Part shown: piece after piece, positions 40,780 to 51,100 of the stretch
How positions within the stretch are numbered: position 1 is the first letter of the stretch
Layout of the letters: every line of letters begins with the position of its first letter
Source: Arthrobacter sp. Leaf141
GTDB taxonomy: Bacteria; Actinomycetota; Actinomycetes; Actinomycetales; Micrococcaceae
Direction: 5' to 3'
Assembly: GCF_001424565.1 (NCBI RefSeq)
Contig: NZ_LMOL01000005.1
Coordinates: 259,820 to 323,819 of the forward strand
Length of the DNA stretch: 64,000 nucleotides
Made by a program: the position numbers and the translations under genes
Notes under the pieces: generated by a model
Databases searched by the model: none
What the model was told of the DNA's origin: nothing
What the model saw: the letters and a program-made list of their open reading frames with translations, nothing else

Positions 40780-42351
40780 GTGAAGGCTTCCCAGGGACTT
40801 GAAGTCGAGAAGAAGTACGACGTCGGCGAGGAGGCCGGGGTGCCGGACCTCTCCGGACTTCCCGGGGTGGCGCGGGTGGGGGACCCGCACGAGGCGCTGC
40901 TGGAGGCGGTGTACTTCGACACCGCAGACCACGCATTGGCGGCACGGCGGATTACACTCCGCCGCCGGACCGGCGGGGCCGATGCGGGTTGGCACCTGAA
41001 ACTGCCGCCGGCAATCGCCGACGCGGCAGCGGTTTCCGCTGCGCCCGGTGACGCGCCCCAGGTGCGGCAGGAACTGCACGCCCCGCTGGGCCAGCCGGAC
41101 GTGGTTCCGGACAGCCTGCTGGCACACCTGCAGGTACACCTGCGGGGAGCGGAGGTGGCCCCTGTGGCCCGGCTGGCAACCCGCCGGACCACCCATACCC
41201 TCTACGCAGCGGACGGCCTGCACCTGGCGGACCTGGCGGACGACAGGGTCACCGCAGGGAAACTCCCCGGGGACGGCGCCGACCAGCAGTGGCGGGAATG
41301 GGAATTCGAACTGGTCCATGGAAGTGCTGACCTGTTCGGCCCGGCAGGGGAACTGCTGGCCGCAGCCGGTGCGGCCCCGTCGGGGCACGCCTCCAAGCTG
41401 GTCCGCGCCCTGGGTGGGAAAAAGCTGAAGAGCCGCCACCTGGACAGCACCCCGGTCCTGCTGGCCGGCAAGAAAGCCCCGGCTGCCGCCGTCGTGACCG
41501 TATACGTGGCAACACAACTGGGACAGCTTGTGGCGCTGGACCCGGCCGTCCGGCTCGAGGAACCAGACGCGGTGCATGACATGCGGACCGCCACCCGGCG
41601 GCTGCGCTCGGTGCTGGCGGCCTACCGGAAGCTGTATTCGGCGGTCCAGGTGCGCAGGCTGCAAAGCGAACTCAAGTGGCTTGCCGCTCAACTGGGGGCT
41701 CCCCGCGACGCGGAGGTCATGGCCGGCCTGCTGCAGGAGCCGCTGGCCGCGCTGCCGGCAGGCAACGGCGCGGACACGGTCCGGCAGCGGATCAGCCAGC
41801 ACACCGGGACCAGTTTTGACGCCGGCTACCGCACGCTGCTCGGAGCCCTGGGATCTGCCCGGTACTTCCGGCTCCTGGACGACCTGGAGGCCTTCCGCGA
41901 CAACCCGCCGGTCCGGACCGGCCCGGTGGCGGCCGGAAAGAAAGTGACGGCGAAGGCGGTGGACAAGTCCGCTGCCAGGCTGCGAAGGGCCCACAAGGCG
42001 GCCGCCCACGCGCGCCGCGGAACCGACCACCACCGGGCCCTGCACCAGATCCGCAAGGACGCGAAGCGGCTCCGGCACGTGGCTGAATCGGCCGTTCCGG
42101 TGCACGGCAAGCGGGCCGGAAAAGTGGCCCGGGCGGCGCACAGCCAGCAGAAGTTCCTGGGCGCGTTCAACGATGCAGTCCTGGCCCGGGAACTGCTGGC
42201 CTCCCTGGTGCAGGCCGCCGACCAGCCGGACACCGCTGCGGCGCTCGCGGCTTTGATCAGTGGCCAGGAGGAGCAGATGGCGGCGTCCGTGGCCGGCTAC
42301 CGGAAGGCGCGGAAGAAGTCGAAGGACCTGCTGAACCGCGGCGTGATCTAG
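40780..42351 (+). CDS. CYTH and CHAD domain protein
   Basis: Protein of 523 residues. The CYTH domain (about 1-205) begins with L-E-V-E-K-K-Y, the E-x-E-x-K metal/triphosphate motif, and has R-I-T-L-R-R-R-T and W-H-L-K-L-P. The CHAD domain (about 220-515) is helical and rich in His and basic residues: H-D-M-R-T-A-T-R-R-L-R-S and H-Q-I-R-K-D-A-K-R-L-R-H. CHAD domains bind polyphosphate, so a role in polyphosphate or triphosphate metabolism is likely. I prefer GTG at 40780, six bases after GGAAGG; ATG at 40774 touches that site directly. Confidence 0.88.
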   Translation: MKASQGLEVEKKYDVGEEAGVPDLSGLPGVARVGDPHEALLEAVYFDTADHALAARRITLRRRTGGADAGWHLKLPPAIADAAAVSAAPGDAPQVRQELHAPLGQPDVVPDSLLAHLQVHLRGAEVAPVARLATRRTTHTLYAADGLHLADLADDRVTAGKLPGDGADQQWREWEFELVHGSADLFGPAGELLAAAGAAPSGHASKLVRALGGKKLKSRHLDSTPVLLAGKKAPAAAVVTVYVATQLGQLVALDPAVRLEEPDAVHDMRTATRRLRSVLAAYRKLYSAVQVRRLQSELKWLAAQLGAPRDAEVMAGLLQEPLAALPAGNGADTVRQRISQHTGTSFDAGYRTLLGALGSARYFRLLDDLEAFRDNPPVRTGPVAAGKKVTAKAVDKSAARLRRAHKAAAHARRGTDHHRALHQIRKDAKRLRHVAESAVPVHGKRAGKVARAAHSQQKFLGAFNDAVLARELLASLVQAADQPDTAAALAALISGQEEQMAASVAGYRKARKKSKDLLNRGVI

Positions 42352-42360
42352 GGGACGGGG

Positions 42361-43110
42361 TCAGGCTGCCCGCGCCAGGAGCAGGTCCGCGAGCGGCAGC
42401 GTGGCCGCAGGCAGGTCCGACGCTGCGGACACCGCCGCAGCGTAGCCATCCGGGGCTGCGACGGCAGCCGCCGTCAGGCCATGGACCTGCGGGGTGCCGG
42501 GGCAGTCGGCGCGGAGCAGGGTGCGCTCCGGCGTTCCGGCGTCGACTGTTACCAGGTGGACGGCCGCGGGCGTCACCGACAGGCCCAGCCCGGCGGCCTT
42601 GAGGACCGCTTCCTTAGCCACCCACAACCGCAGCCGTGCCGGAACGTCCTGCGGCGCCAGGCTGAGGCGTTCATCCGTTGAGGCCACGTAGTCGTCAAAA
42701 CCCTTGAACAGGTTTCCGGGCACCAGTTCGATGTCGGCCCCCACCGGGGTGCCGGCCGGGCCGGCGGCGGCCATCACTGCGCCGTGGCTGCGGGAGAGGC
42801 TCAGGCTCAGGCCCGCCACTTCGGGTTTTCCGTGGGCTGTGCTGCCGCAGCCGGCGCAGCTGCGGGTGACCTGAAGGTGCCGGGCAGCCAGCGGCTGCCG
42901 GCCCAGCTGCCGCGCTGCCAGGAGCCGGAACAAGGCATGTGAAGCGGCGTAGTCCAGCCGGTCCCCGGCCCGGGTGTACTTCCTGGCTGCCTCCGCTTCG
43001 GCGGGGGACAGGTACGCGGCCAGGCCGCCGGTGGGGGCGCAGGCCAGCTCCAGGTCCCGGGACAGGGCGCTGAGGAAAACAGTGCCCTGTCCCGGCCCGG
43101 CAGTGGTCAT
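42361..43110 (-). CDS. Sfp-type 4'-phosphopantetheinyl transferase
   Basis: Enzyme of 249 residues that loads the phosphopantetheine arm onto carrier domains; here it should activate the three T domains of the adjacent NRPS. Motifs: G-A-D-I-E (124-128), with the Mg2+-binding Asp and Glu, and W-V-A-K-E-A-V-L-K-A (163-172). C-A-G-C-G-S-T-A-H-G-K-P (85-96) is typical of the Sfp/Gsp type. It overlaps the ABC permease gene by four bases (ATGA) and is the last gene of the NRPS operon. PPTases can also serve other pathways, but this position argues for a dedicated role. Confidence 0.9.
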   Translation of the reverse strand: MTTAGPGQGTVFLSALSRDLELACAPTGGLAAYLSPAEAEAARKYTRAGDRLDYAASHALFRLLAARQLGRQPLAARHLQVTRSCAGCGSTAHGKPEVAGLSLSLSRSHGAVMAAAGPAGTPVGADIELVPGNLFKGFDDYVASTDERLSLAPQDVPARLRLWVAKEAVLKAAGLGLSVTPAAVHLVTVDAGTPERTLLRADCPGTPQVHGLTAAAVAAPDGYAAAVSAASDLPAATLPLADLLLARAA

Positions 43111-43907
43111 CGCTTGCTGATCCGCCGGTACTGGGCGATGGCCAGCGGCGCGAACACGGCGATGATGGCCACGCTGCAGAGAATCGAGTACAGCACGGCG
43201 TTATCTGCAGGCCAGCCGCCCGGAACGCCGAACCCTGCCGGGGCGGCATTGCCGAACAACTCGCGGGCGGAGGTGGCAACGGCGGTCACGGGGTTCCATT
43301 CCGCGATGGTCCGCAGCGGCCCGGGCAGCGTATCCACAGAGACAAACGCGCCGGAAATGAACGTGACAGGGAACAGCCAGACGAGACCCAGGCTCTGGGC
43401 CACCTCCACGCTCCTGGCGGTCAGTGCGATGACCGCACCGATCCAGGACACGGCGAACGCGAACAGCAGCAGCAGGCCCAGGGCGGCCAGCGCCTGTCCG
43501 GGGCCGCCGGTGATGCGCCAGCCGATGGCCAGGCCGCACACCATGGTGGCAGCCACCGACAGCACGCTGGTGGCCAGGTCTGAGGTGGTGCGGCCCAGGA
43601 TGACTGCCACCCGGGACATGGGCAGCGACCGGAACCGGTCAATGAGCCCCAACTGCAGGTCCTTGGCCAGGTACACGGCCGTGAAGGACGCGTTGAAGGT
43701 CAGGGTCTGGGCCAGGATTCCGCCGATGAGGAAGCTGCGGTACTGGTCCCCGCCCAGGGTTCCGCCAAACACAAACCCCAGCAGGAGCACAAACATAATG
43801 GGCTGGACGAGGCCGGTGACCATGGCGCCGGGGGTGCGCAGGACGTTGAGCAGGTTGCGCCGGGCGATGACGGAGCTGTCGCGGGCGGCTGCGGTGAGGG
43901 CGCTCAT
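43107..43907 (-). CDS. ABC-2 type exporter permease (DrrB-like)
   Basis: Membrane subunit of 266 residues with six TM helices, in the daunorubicin-resistance DrrB/ABC-2 family: R-N-L-L-N-V-L-R-T-P at the cytoplasmic N terminus, a Q-P-I-M-F-V-L-L-L first helix, and G-A-F-V-S-V-D-T-L-P before the last helices. It pairs with the ATPase gene, which it overlaps by four bases (ATGA). Together they probably export the NRPS product or give self-resistance. Confidence 0.88.
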   Translation of the reverse strand: MSALTAAARDSSVIARRNLLNVLRTPGAMVTGLVQPIMFVLLLGFVFGGTLGGDQYRSFLIGGILAQTLTFNASFTAVYLAKDLQLGLIDRFRSLPMSRVAVILGRTTSDLATSVLSVAATMVCGLAIGWRITGGPGQALAALGLLLLFAFAVSWIGAVIALTARSVEVAQSLGLVWLFPVTFISGAFVSVDTLPGPLRTIAEWNPVTAVATSARELFGNAAPAGFGVPGGWPADNAVLYSILCSVAIIAVFAPLAIAQYRRISKR

Positions 43908-44872
43908 GCTGCCACCTCCTCTTTCTGCCGGGCCTGGTCGGCGGCGTGGCCGGTGAGCTGCAGGAAAACGTCGTCAAGGGTGGGCCGGCGGAGCGAGGCT
44001 TCCTCCACCGGGATGCCCACGGCGTCAAGGTCGGAGAGGATGCGCACCAGCGTCCGGTGGCCCTGCGGGGCGGCAATGGACACGCCCAGGTTTTGCGGGT
44101 CGATGTCGGGGCTGACGCCGGAGCCGGTTGCGGCGTCCAGGGCGGCAGCGGCGGCGGAAAGGTCGGAGGCGTGCCGCAGCACAACGCTGATGCGTTCCGT
44201 GCCGGCGCTTTGCTTCAGTTCGGTGGCGGTGCCCTCGGCGATGACCCTGCCGTGGTTAATGACGGCGATGTGGTCCGCCAGCCGGTCGGCTTCCTCGAGG
44301 TACTGGGTGGTCAGCAGCACGGTGGTGCCATCCGACACCAGCCGCGAAACAACATCCCAGGTGTCCAGCCGGCCGCGGGGGTCCAGGCCGGTGGTGGGCT
44401 CATCGAGCACCACCACTTTGGGCCGCGCCACAATGGCGCCGGCCAGGTCCAGGCGCCGCCGCATGCCGCCGGAGAATGTTCCGGACCGTTTATTGGCGAC
44501 GTCCGTGAGGCGGAAGCCTTCCAGCAGCTCATGTGCCCGGGCCGACGCGGTGCGGCGGTTCATGCCGTACAGCCGGCCCACCATGTGCAGGTTTTCGAAG
44601 GCGGTGAGTTTTTCGTCCACGGCCGCGTACTGGCCGGAAAGGCCAAGGTTGCGGCGGACCAGGGCCGGCGCTGCCAGCACCGAGTGGCCGGCCACCCGGG
44701 CGTCACCGCTGTCCGGTGCCAGCAGGGTGGTGAGGATTTTGACGGTGGTGGTTTTGCCGGAGCCGTTGGGTCCCAGCAATCCCAGGACTGTCCCTTCGCC
44801 TGCGTGCAGGGACAGCCCGTCCAGGGCCTTGAAACTGCCGAACGACTTGCTGACGTTCTCGATCCGGATCAC
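43904..44872 (-). CDS. Exporter ABC ATPase (DrrA-like)
   Basis: ATPase of 322 residues. Walker [10 protein letters not shown] (34-42), signature [12 protein letters not shown] (the MRRRLDLA form is typical of DrrA-type drug exporters), Walker [14 protein letters not shown] and a C-terminal regulatory domain ending [11 protein letters not shown], also a DrrA hallmark. The start is the GTG at 44872 that overlaps the mbtH stop (GTGA); the longer in-frame extension lies inside mbtH and is spurious. It is the energy subunit for the adjacent permease. Confidence 0.9.
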   Translation of the reverse strand: MIRIENVSKSFGSFKALDGLSLHAGEGTVLGLLGPNGSGKTTTVKILTTLLAPDSGDARVAGHSVLAAPALVRRNLGLSGQYAAVDEKLTAFENLHMVGRLYGMNRRTASARAHELLEGFRLTDVANKRSGTFSGGMRRRLDLAGAIVARPKVVVLDEPTTGLDPRGRLDTWDVVSRLVSDGTTVLLTTQYLEEADRLADHIAVINHGRVIAEGTATELKQSAGTERISVVLRHASDLSAAAAALDAATGSGVSPDIDPQNLGVSIAAPQGHRTLVRILSDLDAVGIPVEEASLRRPTLDDVFLQLTGHAADQARQKEEVAA

Positions 44873-45081
44873 TGCGAAGCGGCGAGTTCGGCAACTTTGC
44901 GCGGCGCCATGTCGGTCCACGTCCGGGCGACGTAGTCCAGGCAGGCCTCGCGGTTGTCGGGGCCGAACATGGTGACCCAGCCCTGCGGCACTGCTGCGAA
45001 CTCCGGCCAGAGGGAGTGCTGCTGGAAGTCATTGACCAGTACGGAGAACGTTGCGGATTTGTCGTCGAAGGGGTTCGTCAT
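44869..45081 (-). CDS. mbtH: MbtH-like NRPS accessory protein
   Basis: Small protein of 70 residues with the complete MbtH signature: N-P-F-D-D near the start, V-L-V-N-D-x-x-Q-H-S-L-W-P, V-P-Q-G-W, and the C-terminal Y-V-A-R-T-W-T-D-M-x-P. MbtH proteins bind adenylation domains and are often needed for their folding or activity. It follows the NRPS gene by 65 bases and overlaps the exporter ATPase gene by four. Confidence 0.95.
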   Translation of the reverse strand: MTNPFDDKSATFSVLVNDFQQHSLWPEFAAVPQGWVTMFGPDNREACLDYVARTWTDMAPRKVAELAASQ

Positions 45082-45146
45082 GGTGACCTTTCCTGTCGGT
45101 TCTGTCGTCGTATGGGGCGTCCCGTGTGCAACAGGAGCATCATCTG

Positions 45147-48100
45147 TTATTCGGCTCCGGCGCCCAGGTGGATGGCCAGCGCCGGCATGATTGTGCTGAG
45201 AGCCCGGTCACTTAGGAGCTGGGAGTGCCGGTCCGGGACGGGGATGTCGGTGATGGTTCCGGTGACGTAGGGGGTCCAGGACGTGGCGTCCGGGGTGCCG
45301 GCCGGTACCTGTTCGGTGGCACTGAAGAAGAGCAGGTCCCCGGCGAACACCTGCGGGCGTTCGTCCCTGATCAGCCGCGCCAACGCGGGGAAGTTCCCGG
45401 CCATGGCTTCTACGGAGTCGGTGGGAACGGTCCCCAGCGGGTTGTGGTTTTCGCGCAGGATTTCCTGGGCCCGGTGGACATCCACCGCGGCCAGGTCCTC
45501 GCCGGCCAGGTCATAGCCCTGCGCCTCGAGGTAGCTGGCCCAGAGGCCCGCCCCGCTGCCCGCTCCCGCATTGGATTCCTGGTTGTCCGGGAAGGCATCC
45601 AGGATGGCCAGGAACGCCACCTCATGGCCCAGGTCCTGCAGCCTCGTGGCCAGCCGGTGGGCCAGGTAGCCGCCGAAGGACCAGCCCAGCAGGTGGTACG
45701 GGCCTTCCGGCTGCACGGAACGGATCTGCGCGATGTAGTCATCGGCCAGGGCCGTCAGCGTTGCGGCGTCCACCGGGTGCGTGTTGCCGGGTTCCAGGCC
45801 AGGCATCTGCAGCCCGATCAGCGGCCGCTCCGGGTCCAGCCGGCCCAGCATGGCGGCGAAGCCCCAGCCGATCCCGGACGCCGGGTGCACGGCAAACAGC
45901 GGCGCCTTGCTCCCGGCGGTGCGCAGCGGCAGCAGCTGCCGCAGGCTGTCCGCGGCGCTTTCCGCCCCGCCCTTGGCAGCCTCGGCGAGCAGGCCTTCGA
46001 CAGTGGGTGCCCGGAACAGGGACTGGACCTGCAGGTCAGTGCCCAGCGCGGCATTGATCTTGGCGATCAGCGGCCTGGCCAGGAATGAGTGCCCGCCCAG
46101 TTCGAAGAAGGACTCGTCCACGCCGGCGCGGTCCAGGGACAGCACCTCGGCGAAAATGCCGGCCACCGTCTTTTCCTGGGGCGTCCGCGGGGTGAGTCCC
46201 GCAGCCCGGGTGGCGGTGCCGGGATCGGGCAGCGCGGCCGTGTCCACCTTGCCGTGCGGCGTCAGCGGCACCGCCGGGATGACCAGAACTGCTGCCGGGA
46301 CCATGTAGTCCGGCAGGAGCGCCCGGACATGGCTGCGGGCGGCGTCGGGCAGGCCTGCTGCAGGCCCGCCGTCGGACGGAACCACGTACCCCACCAGGCG
46401 CGCCGCGGCCCCGCTGCCAAAGGAGCGGACGACGGCGGCACGCACCCCGGGTGCGCCGCGCAGGGCGTTTTCAACTTCCCCGGTTTCCACGCGGAAGCCG
46501 CGGATTTTCAGCTGGCCGTCGTTGCGGCCGGCAAAAACGAGGCGGCCGTCGGCGTGCCGGAACACCACGTCGCCGGTGCGGTACATCCGCTCGCCGCCGC
46601 CGTGGAAGGGGTCTGCCACAAAGCGCTCCGCGGTGAGGTCCGGCCGGCCGCGGTAGCCGCGGGCCAGCTGGGTCCCGGCGATGTACAGTTCACCGGCGGC
46701 GCCGGGCAGCGTGTGCTGCAGCCTGTCATCCAGGACGTACAGCCGGGCGCCCGGGGTGGGCCGGCCCAGCTCCGGGGTGTCGCTGCCAGCCACCGCAGCC
46801 ACCACGGTGTCCACCGTGGCCTCGGTGGGGCCATAGAGGTTCCAGGCCCGCACACCGGGACGTGCCGCGACGGAGGTCCAGAGGCCGGCGTCGAACGCTT
46901 CCCCACCCAGGGCGAGGCTGAACGCATCGGAACCGCCCGGGTGGCCGGCCAGGAGCCCGGCGAAATCCGGTTCGGCCAGGAGCTGGCGGAGGTAACCCGG
47001 CGTGGTTTCCCATGCGCTGATGCCCTCCGCGGCGAAGTAGGCGGCGAGCCCCGCCGGGTCCCGGCGGAGGTCGTCGGAGACCACATGCAGCTCGTGTCCG
47101 GCCACCAGCCAGAGGATCGGATCCCAGGAGGCGTCGAAGCCCACGCCGGTGGTGTGGGCCACCTTGCGCCGGGTGATCCCGGCGAGCAGGGTTTCCCGGT
47201 GCGCTGCCAGCAGGGCAGCCAACGCGCCATGGCTGACTTCCACACCCTTGGGCCGGCCGGTGGACCCGGACGTGAACATCACGGAGGCCAGGTCCCGCGG
47301 CGAGGGGGCGTAGGGGACGGCGTCCCCGGCGGCCTCCGTGCCGATGAGCTCCTCAAGCAGGAGTACCCGTGGTTGGGTGGCCAGGCCGGCGATGATGCCG
47401 TCCAGCCGGCCAGACACGCCAGCCGTGGTCAGCACCACCGGCGGGGCGGCGTCCTCAAGGATGGCGGCCACGCGGTGGTCCGGGTATTCGGTGTCGATCG
47501 GGTTGTAGGCAGCCCCGGCGGCCAGGACCCCCAGGAGGCCCTGGACCGTTCCAGCGGAGCGGGGCAGCAGCACGGACACCGTGCCGCCGCCTGCCCCGGC
47601 CGTGGTGAGTCCGGCGGCGATGCGTCGCGCGGTAGCCGCCAGGTCCGCAAACGTGGTGGCGGCGCCGTCGGCCACCAGCGCCACGGCGTCCGGGGTGGCG
47701 CTGACGGTGGCGGTAAACGCGGAGAGGAGATCCGCATCCACGGCGTGATCTGCCGACTGGGAGCGGGACCCTGCGGTGGCTGCCATGAGACGGAGGGCTT
47801 CGGGCCCGGCCAGCAGCGGCAGGGCCGAGAGCGGCGTGTCGGGAGCTGCCGAGGCGAGGTCAAGCAGGCGCAGGAAACCGTTCACCAGGCGTTGCGCCGT
47901 ACCCGGTTCGAACATGGCGGCGTTGTAGTCCAGCGTGCCCGCCAGGGTGCCGTCGTCGCCGGGCCGGAAGGTGAAGGAGAGGTCGAACTTGGCCTCGCCG
48001 GACCCGGTTTCGGGCTCGGCGCTCACCGTAACGCCGGGCAGCTGGGGGACTGCCGGTGCGTCGCTGTCCACCGTGAGCATGGTCTGGAAGAGCGGATGCC

Positions 48101-51100
48101 GGCCCAGCTCACGCTCCGGCGCCACGGCTTCGACGAGCCGTTCGAATGGCACGTCGTCATTCTCGAACGCGTCCAGGATGCCGGCCCGGGACCGGCCCAG
48201 CAGCGTGCGCAGGTCCGGATCGCCGCCGGCGCTGACGCGCAGGGGCAGGGTGTTCACAAAGAAACCCACCAGCGGGGCAAGCAGCGGATCCGGACGGCCC
48301 GCGGTGGGGGAGCCAATCACCAGGTCATCGCCCGCGCCGGCCCGGTACAGGAACGCGGCAAGGCCGGCGTGAAGGGCCATAAACAGGCTGGCGTTCGACG
48401 ACGACGCCAGGCTGTTCAGCGCCTTAACGCTTGCGGAATCCACCTGGAAGCCCAGCTGGCCGGCGGGTTGGCGCGGCTCGCGGGGCCGGCGGTGGTCAGC
48501 CGGGAGCATCAGTTCGGCGGGGATGCCGGCCAGTGCCTGCTGCCAGTGCGTCACCTTGGCCTCGAGCGCCGGGCCGGCCAGCTGCCGGCGCTGCCAGGTG
48601 CTGAAGTCGGCATACTGCAGCGGCAGCGGGTGCTGCTGTGCTGCGGTGTAGGCCAGGGACAGGTCCTGGGCCAACGGCGCCAGGGAGGCGCCGTCGCTGG
48701 CGATGTGATGCATCACCAGGTGCAGCACCCACTGGTCCTGTCCGCCGTCGGCCGGGAGCCGGATCAGCCGGGCGCGCAGCGGGATGTCGGACCGGACGTC
48801 GAAGCCTTGGCCGGCGTCGAGCCGCAGCAGGTCCTGGACGTCAGCCTGGGAACCGGCGGTGCTGACGGCCAGGGCCATGGCGGTGCCGGACGAAGCGGTT
48901 GTGCCGGTTGACCCCGGATCGCCTGGTCCTGGATCGCCTGAACCAGCGGCATCAGGAGCGGGCAGGATCAGCTGTTCCGGGACGCCGGACGTTTCCGGGT
49001 ACACGGTCCGGAGGATTTCGTGCCGCCGGAACAGGGCGGCCACGGCCTTGGCCATTGCCCGCTCGTCCAGGTTGCCGGCCAGGCGCACGGCCAGGGAAAT
49101 GTTGTAATCCGCGGCGCCGGGATCCAGCTGGTTCAGGAACCACATCCGGGACTGGGCGTAGGAGAGCTCCAGGCGGTCCGGACGGGCCGAATCCGGGCCG
49201 GCCAGCCACTCGGCCAGGGGCTCGGGCAGGTCCAGGGGCAGGTCGGCAGGGCCGGCGGGAGTTGTCCCCGTGGCACTGAGCGGCGCGTCCGGGCTGGCTG
49301 CCCCCGAGTCCCCGGCGGGCGGCAGCACCGCTGCCAGCAGCGCGGCGGGCGTGGGGGCATCGAACAGGGTGCGCAGCGGCACATCGCGGCCGAACGCCTC
49401 CCGGATCTTGCCCATCATGGCGATGGCCAGCAGCGAATGGCCGCCCAGGGTGAAGAAATCATCGTCCATGGACACGGTGTCCACCGCCAGGACGGCGCCG
49501 AAGATCCCGGCCATGGTGTGCTCATCGGCGGTCTGCGGTGCGGCGCCGTGGCCGGCCCCGGCTGCCACCGGTGCGGGGAGCGCCCTGCGGTCCAGCTTGC
49601 CGTGCGAGGTCAGCGGAATCCCGGGAATGGCCATGATGATGGCCGGCACCATGTACTCCGGCAGCCGCTCCGCCGCCACCGCGCGGACGTCCTCCGGGCT
49701 GGCCGTGCCGGTGTAGTAGGCCACAACGCGCTGGGCCGGATCGCCGTCGGGAAGGGCCACGGCCCGGTCCACGCCGGGAGCCAGGGCCAGGGCCGACTCG
49801 ATCTCGCCCAGTTCGATCCGGAAGCCCCGGACCTTCACCTGCTCGTCATTGCGGGCAATGAACTCCAAGGACCCGTCGGCGCGCCGGCGCACCAGGTCGC
49901 CGGTGCGGTACATCCGGCTGCCGTCCAGGGCAAAGGGGTTGGCCACAAAACGGGAAGCGGTCTCGCCTGGGCGCCCGTCATAACCCTGCGCCATTCCCGC
50001 TCCCGCCAGGTACAGTTCGCCCGGAATCCCGGCGGGCACCAAGGCCAGGTGCTGGTCCAGGACCAGGGTGTCGGTGCCTGCGATGCCGCGGCCGATGCCG
50101 GGTACCGCACCATCGATCCTGGCCGTCACGGAATCAACCGTGAACTCCGTGGGGCCGTAGAAGTTGTAGGCCTCCACTTCCGGGGTGGCGGCCAGCTTCG
50201 CCCACAGGTCGGCGGATACCGCTTCGCCACCCAGGACCAGCAGCAGCGGCAAGTCTGCCGGGGCGCCGGTGGATGCTGCCGGCGTGGCCAGGCCCAGCTG
50301 CAGGAGCTGGGTGGCGTAGGACGGCGTGGTTTCCAGGACCCCGATGCGGTGCTCCCGGCAGTAACCCACCAGTGCTTCGGCATCGGAGCGCACGGCGTCC
50401 GCCACCAGGTGCAGTTCCGCGCCCGCAACCAGCCACAGCATGGGGTCCCAGGCAGCGTCGAAACCCAGGCCGGCGATGTGGGCCACCGCAACGGTGGCGG
50501 ACCCTGCGGCAGCAAACCGCGGTGCGTACAGGGTGCGGTGGTGGTGCGAGTAGAGGTTGGCCAGCGCGCCATGGGACACGGCAACGCCTTTAGGCCGGCC
50601 GGTGGAGCCGGACGTGTACAGCACGTAGGCCAGGTCATCGGCGGCGGGCCGGCATGCGGCAAGGTCGGCGGCCGGAACGTCCGCGCCGCGGGCCAGCAAA
50701 GCCTCCACGGTGACGGTCCGGAGCCCGGTGGCGCGGCTGCTTGCGGGACCGGCAACGCCGGGCGTGCCGATCACCAAGGCCGGGGCGCCGTCGTCGAGAA
50801 TCATGCCGATCCGCTCCGCGGGGTAGGTGAGGTCCACGGGAATGTAGACGCCACCCGCTGCCAGGACAGCCAGCGCTGCCGTCACCACGTCGGCGGTCCG
50901 GGGCAGGGCGACGGCCACCCTGTCGCCGGGCTCCACACCGAGGGCAATCAGCCCCCGGGCTGCCGCGTCGACGCGCTGCCGCAGCTGGTCGAAGCTGAGA
51001 CCGTGGCCGCGGCCGGCTGCGTCCACCACCGCGGGGGAGGCCGGGATCCGGGCGGCGGTGGCGAGGAAGGCGTCCACCACGGTGCCCTCGGGACCGTCAT

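Noticed and set aside
38941-42141. A 1066-codon minus-strand frame across the GntR, MFS and CYTH-CHAD genes
   Set aside because: Translation is Arg/Pro/Gly-rich and motif-free, while three well-recognised genes occupy the region in other frames.
45147-45660. Thioesterase missing or broken
   Set aside because: GWSFGG, LDAF and a C-terminal DRH are all present in the expected order, so it appears intact.
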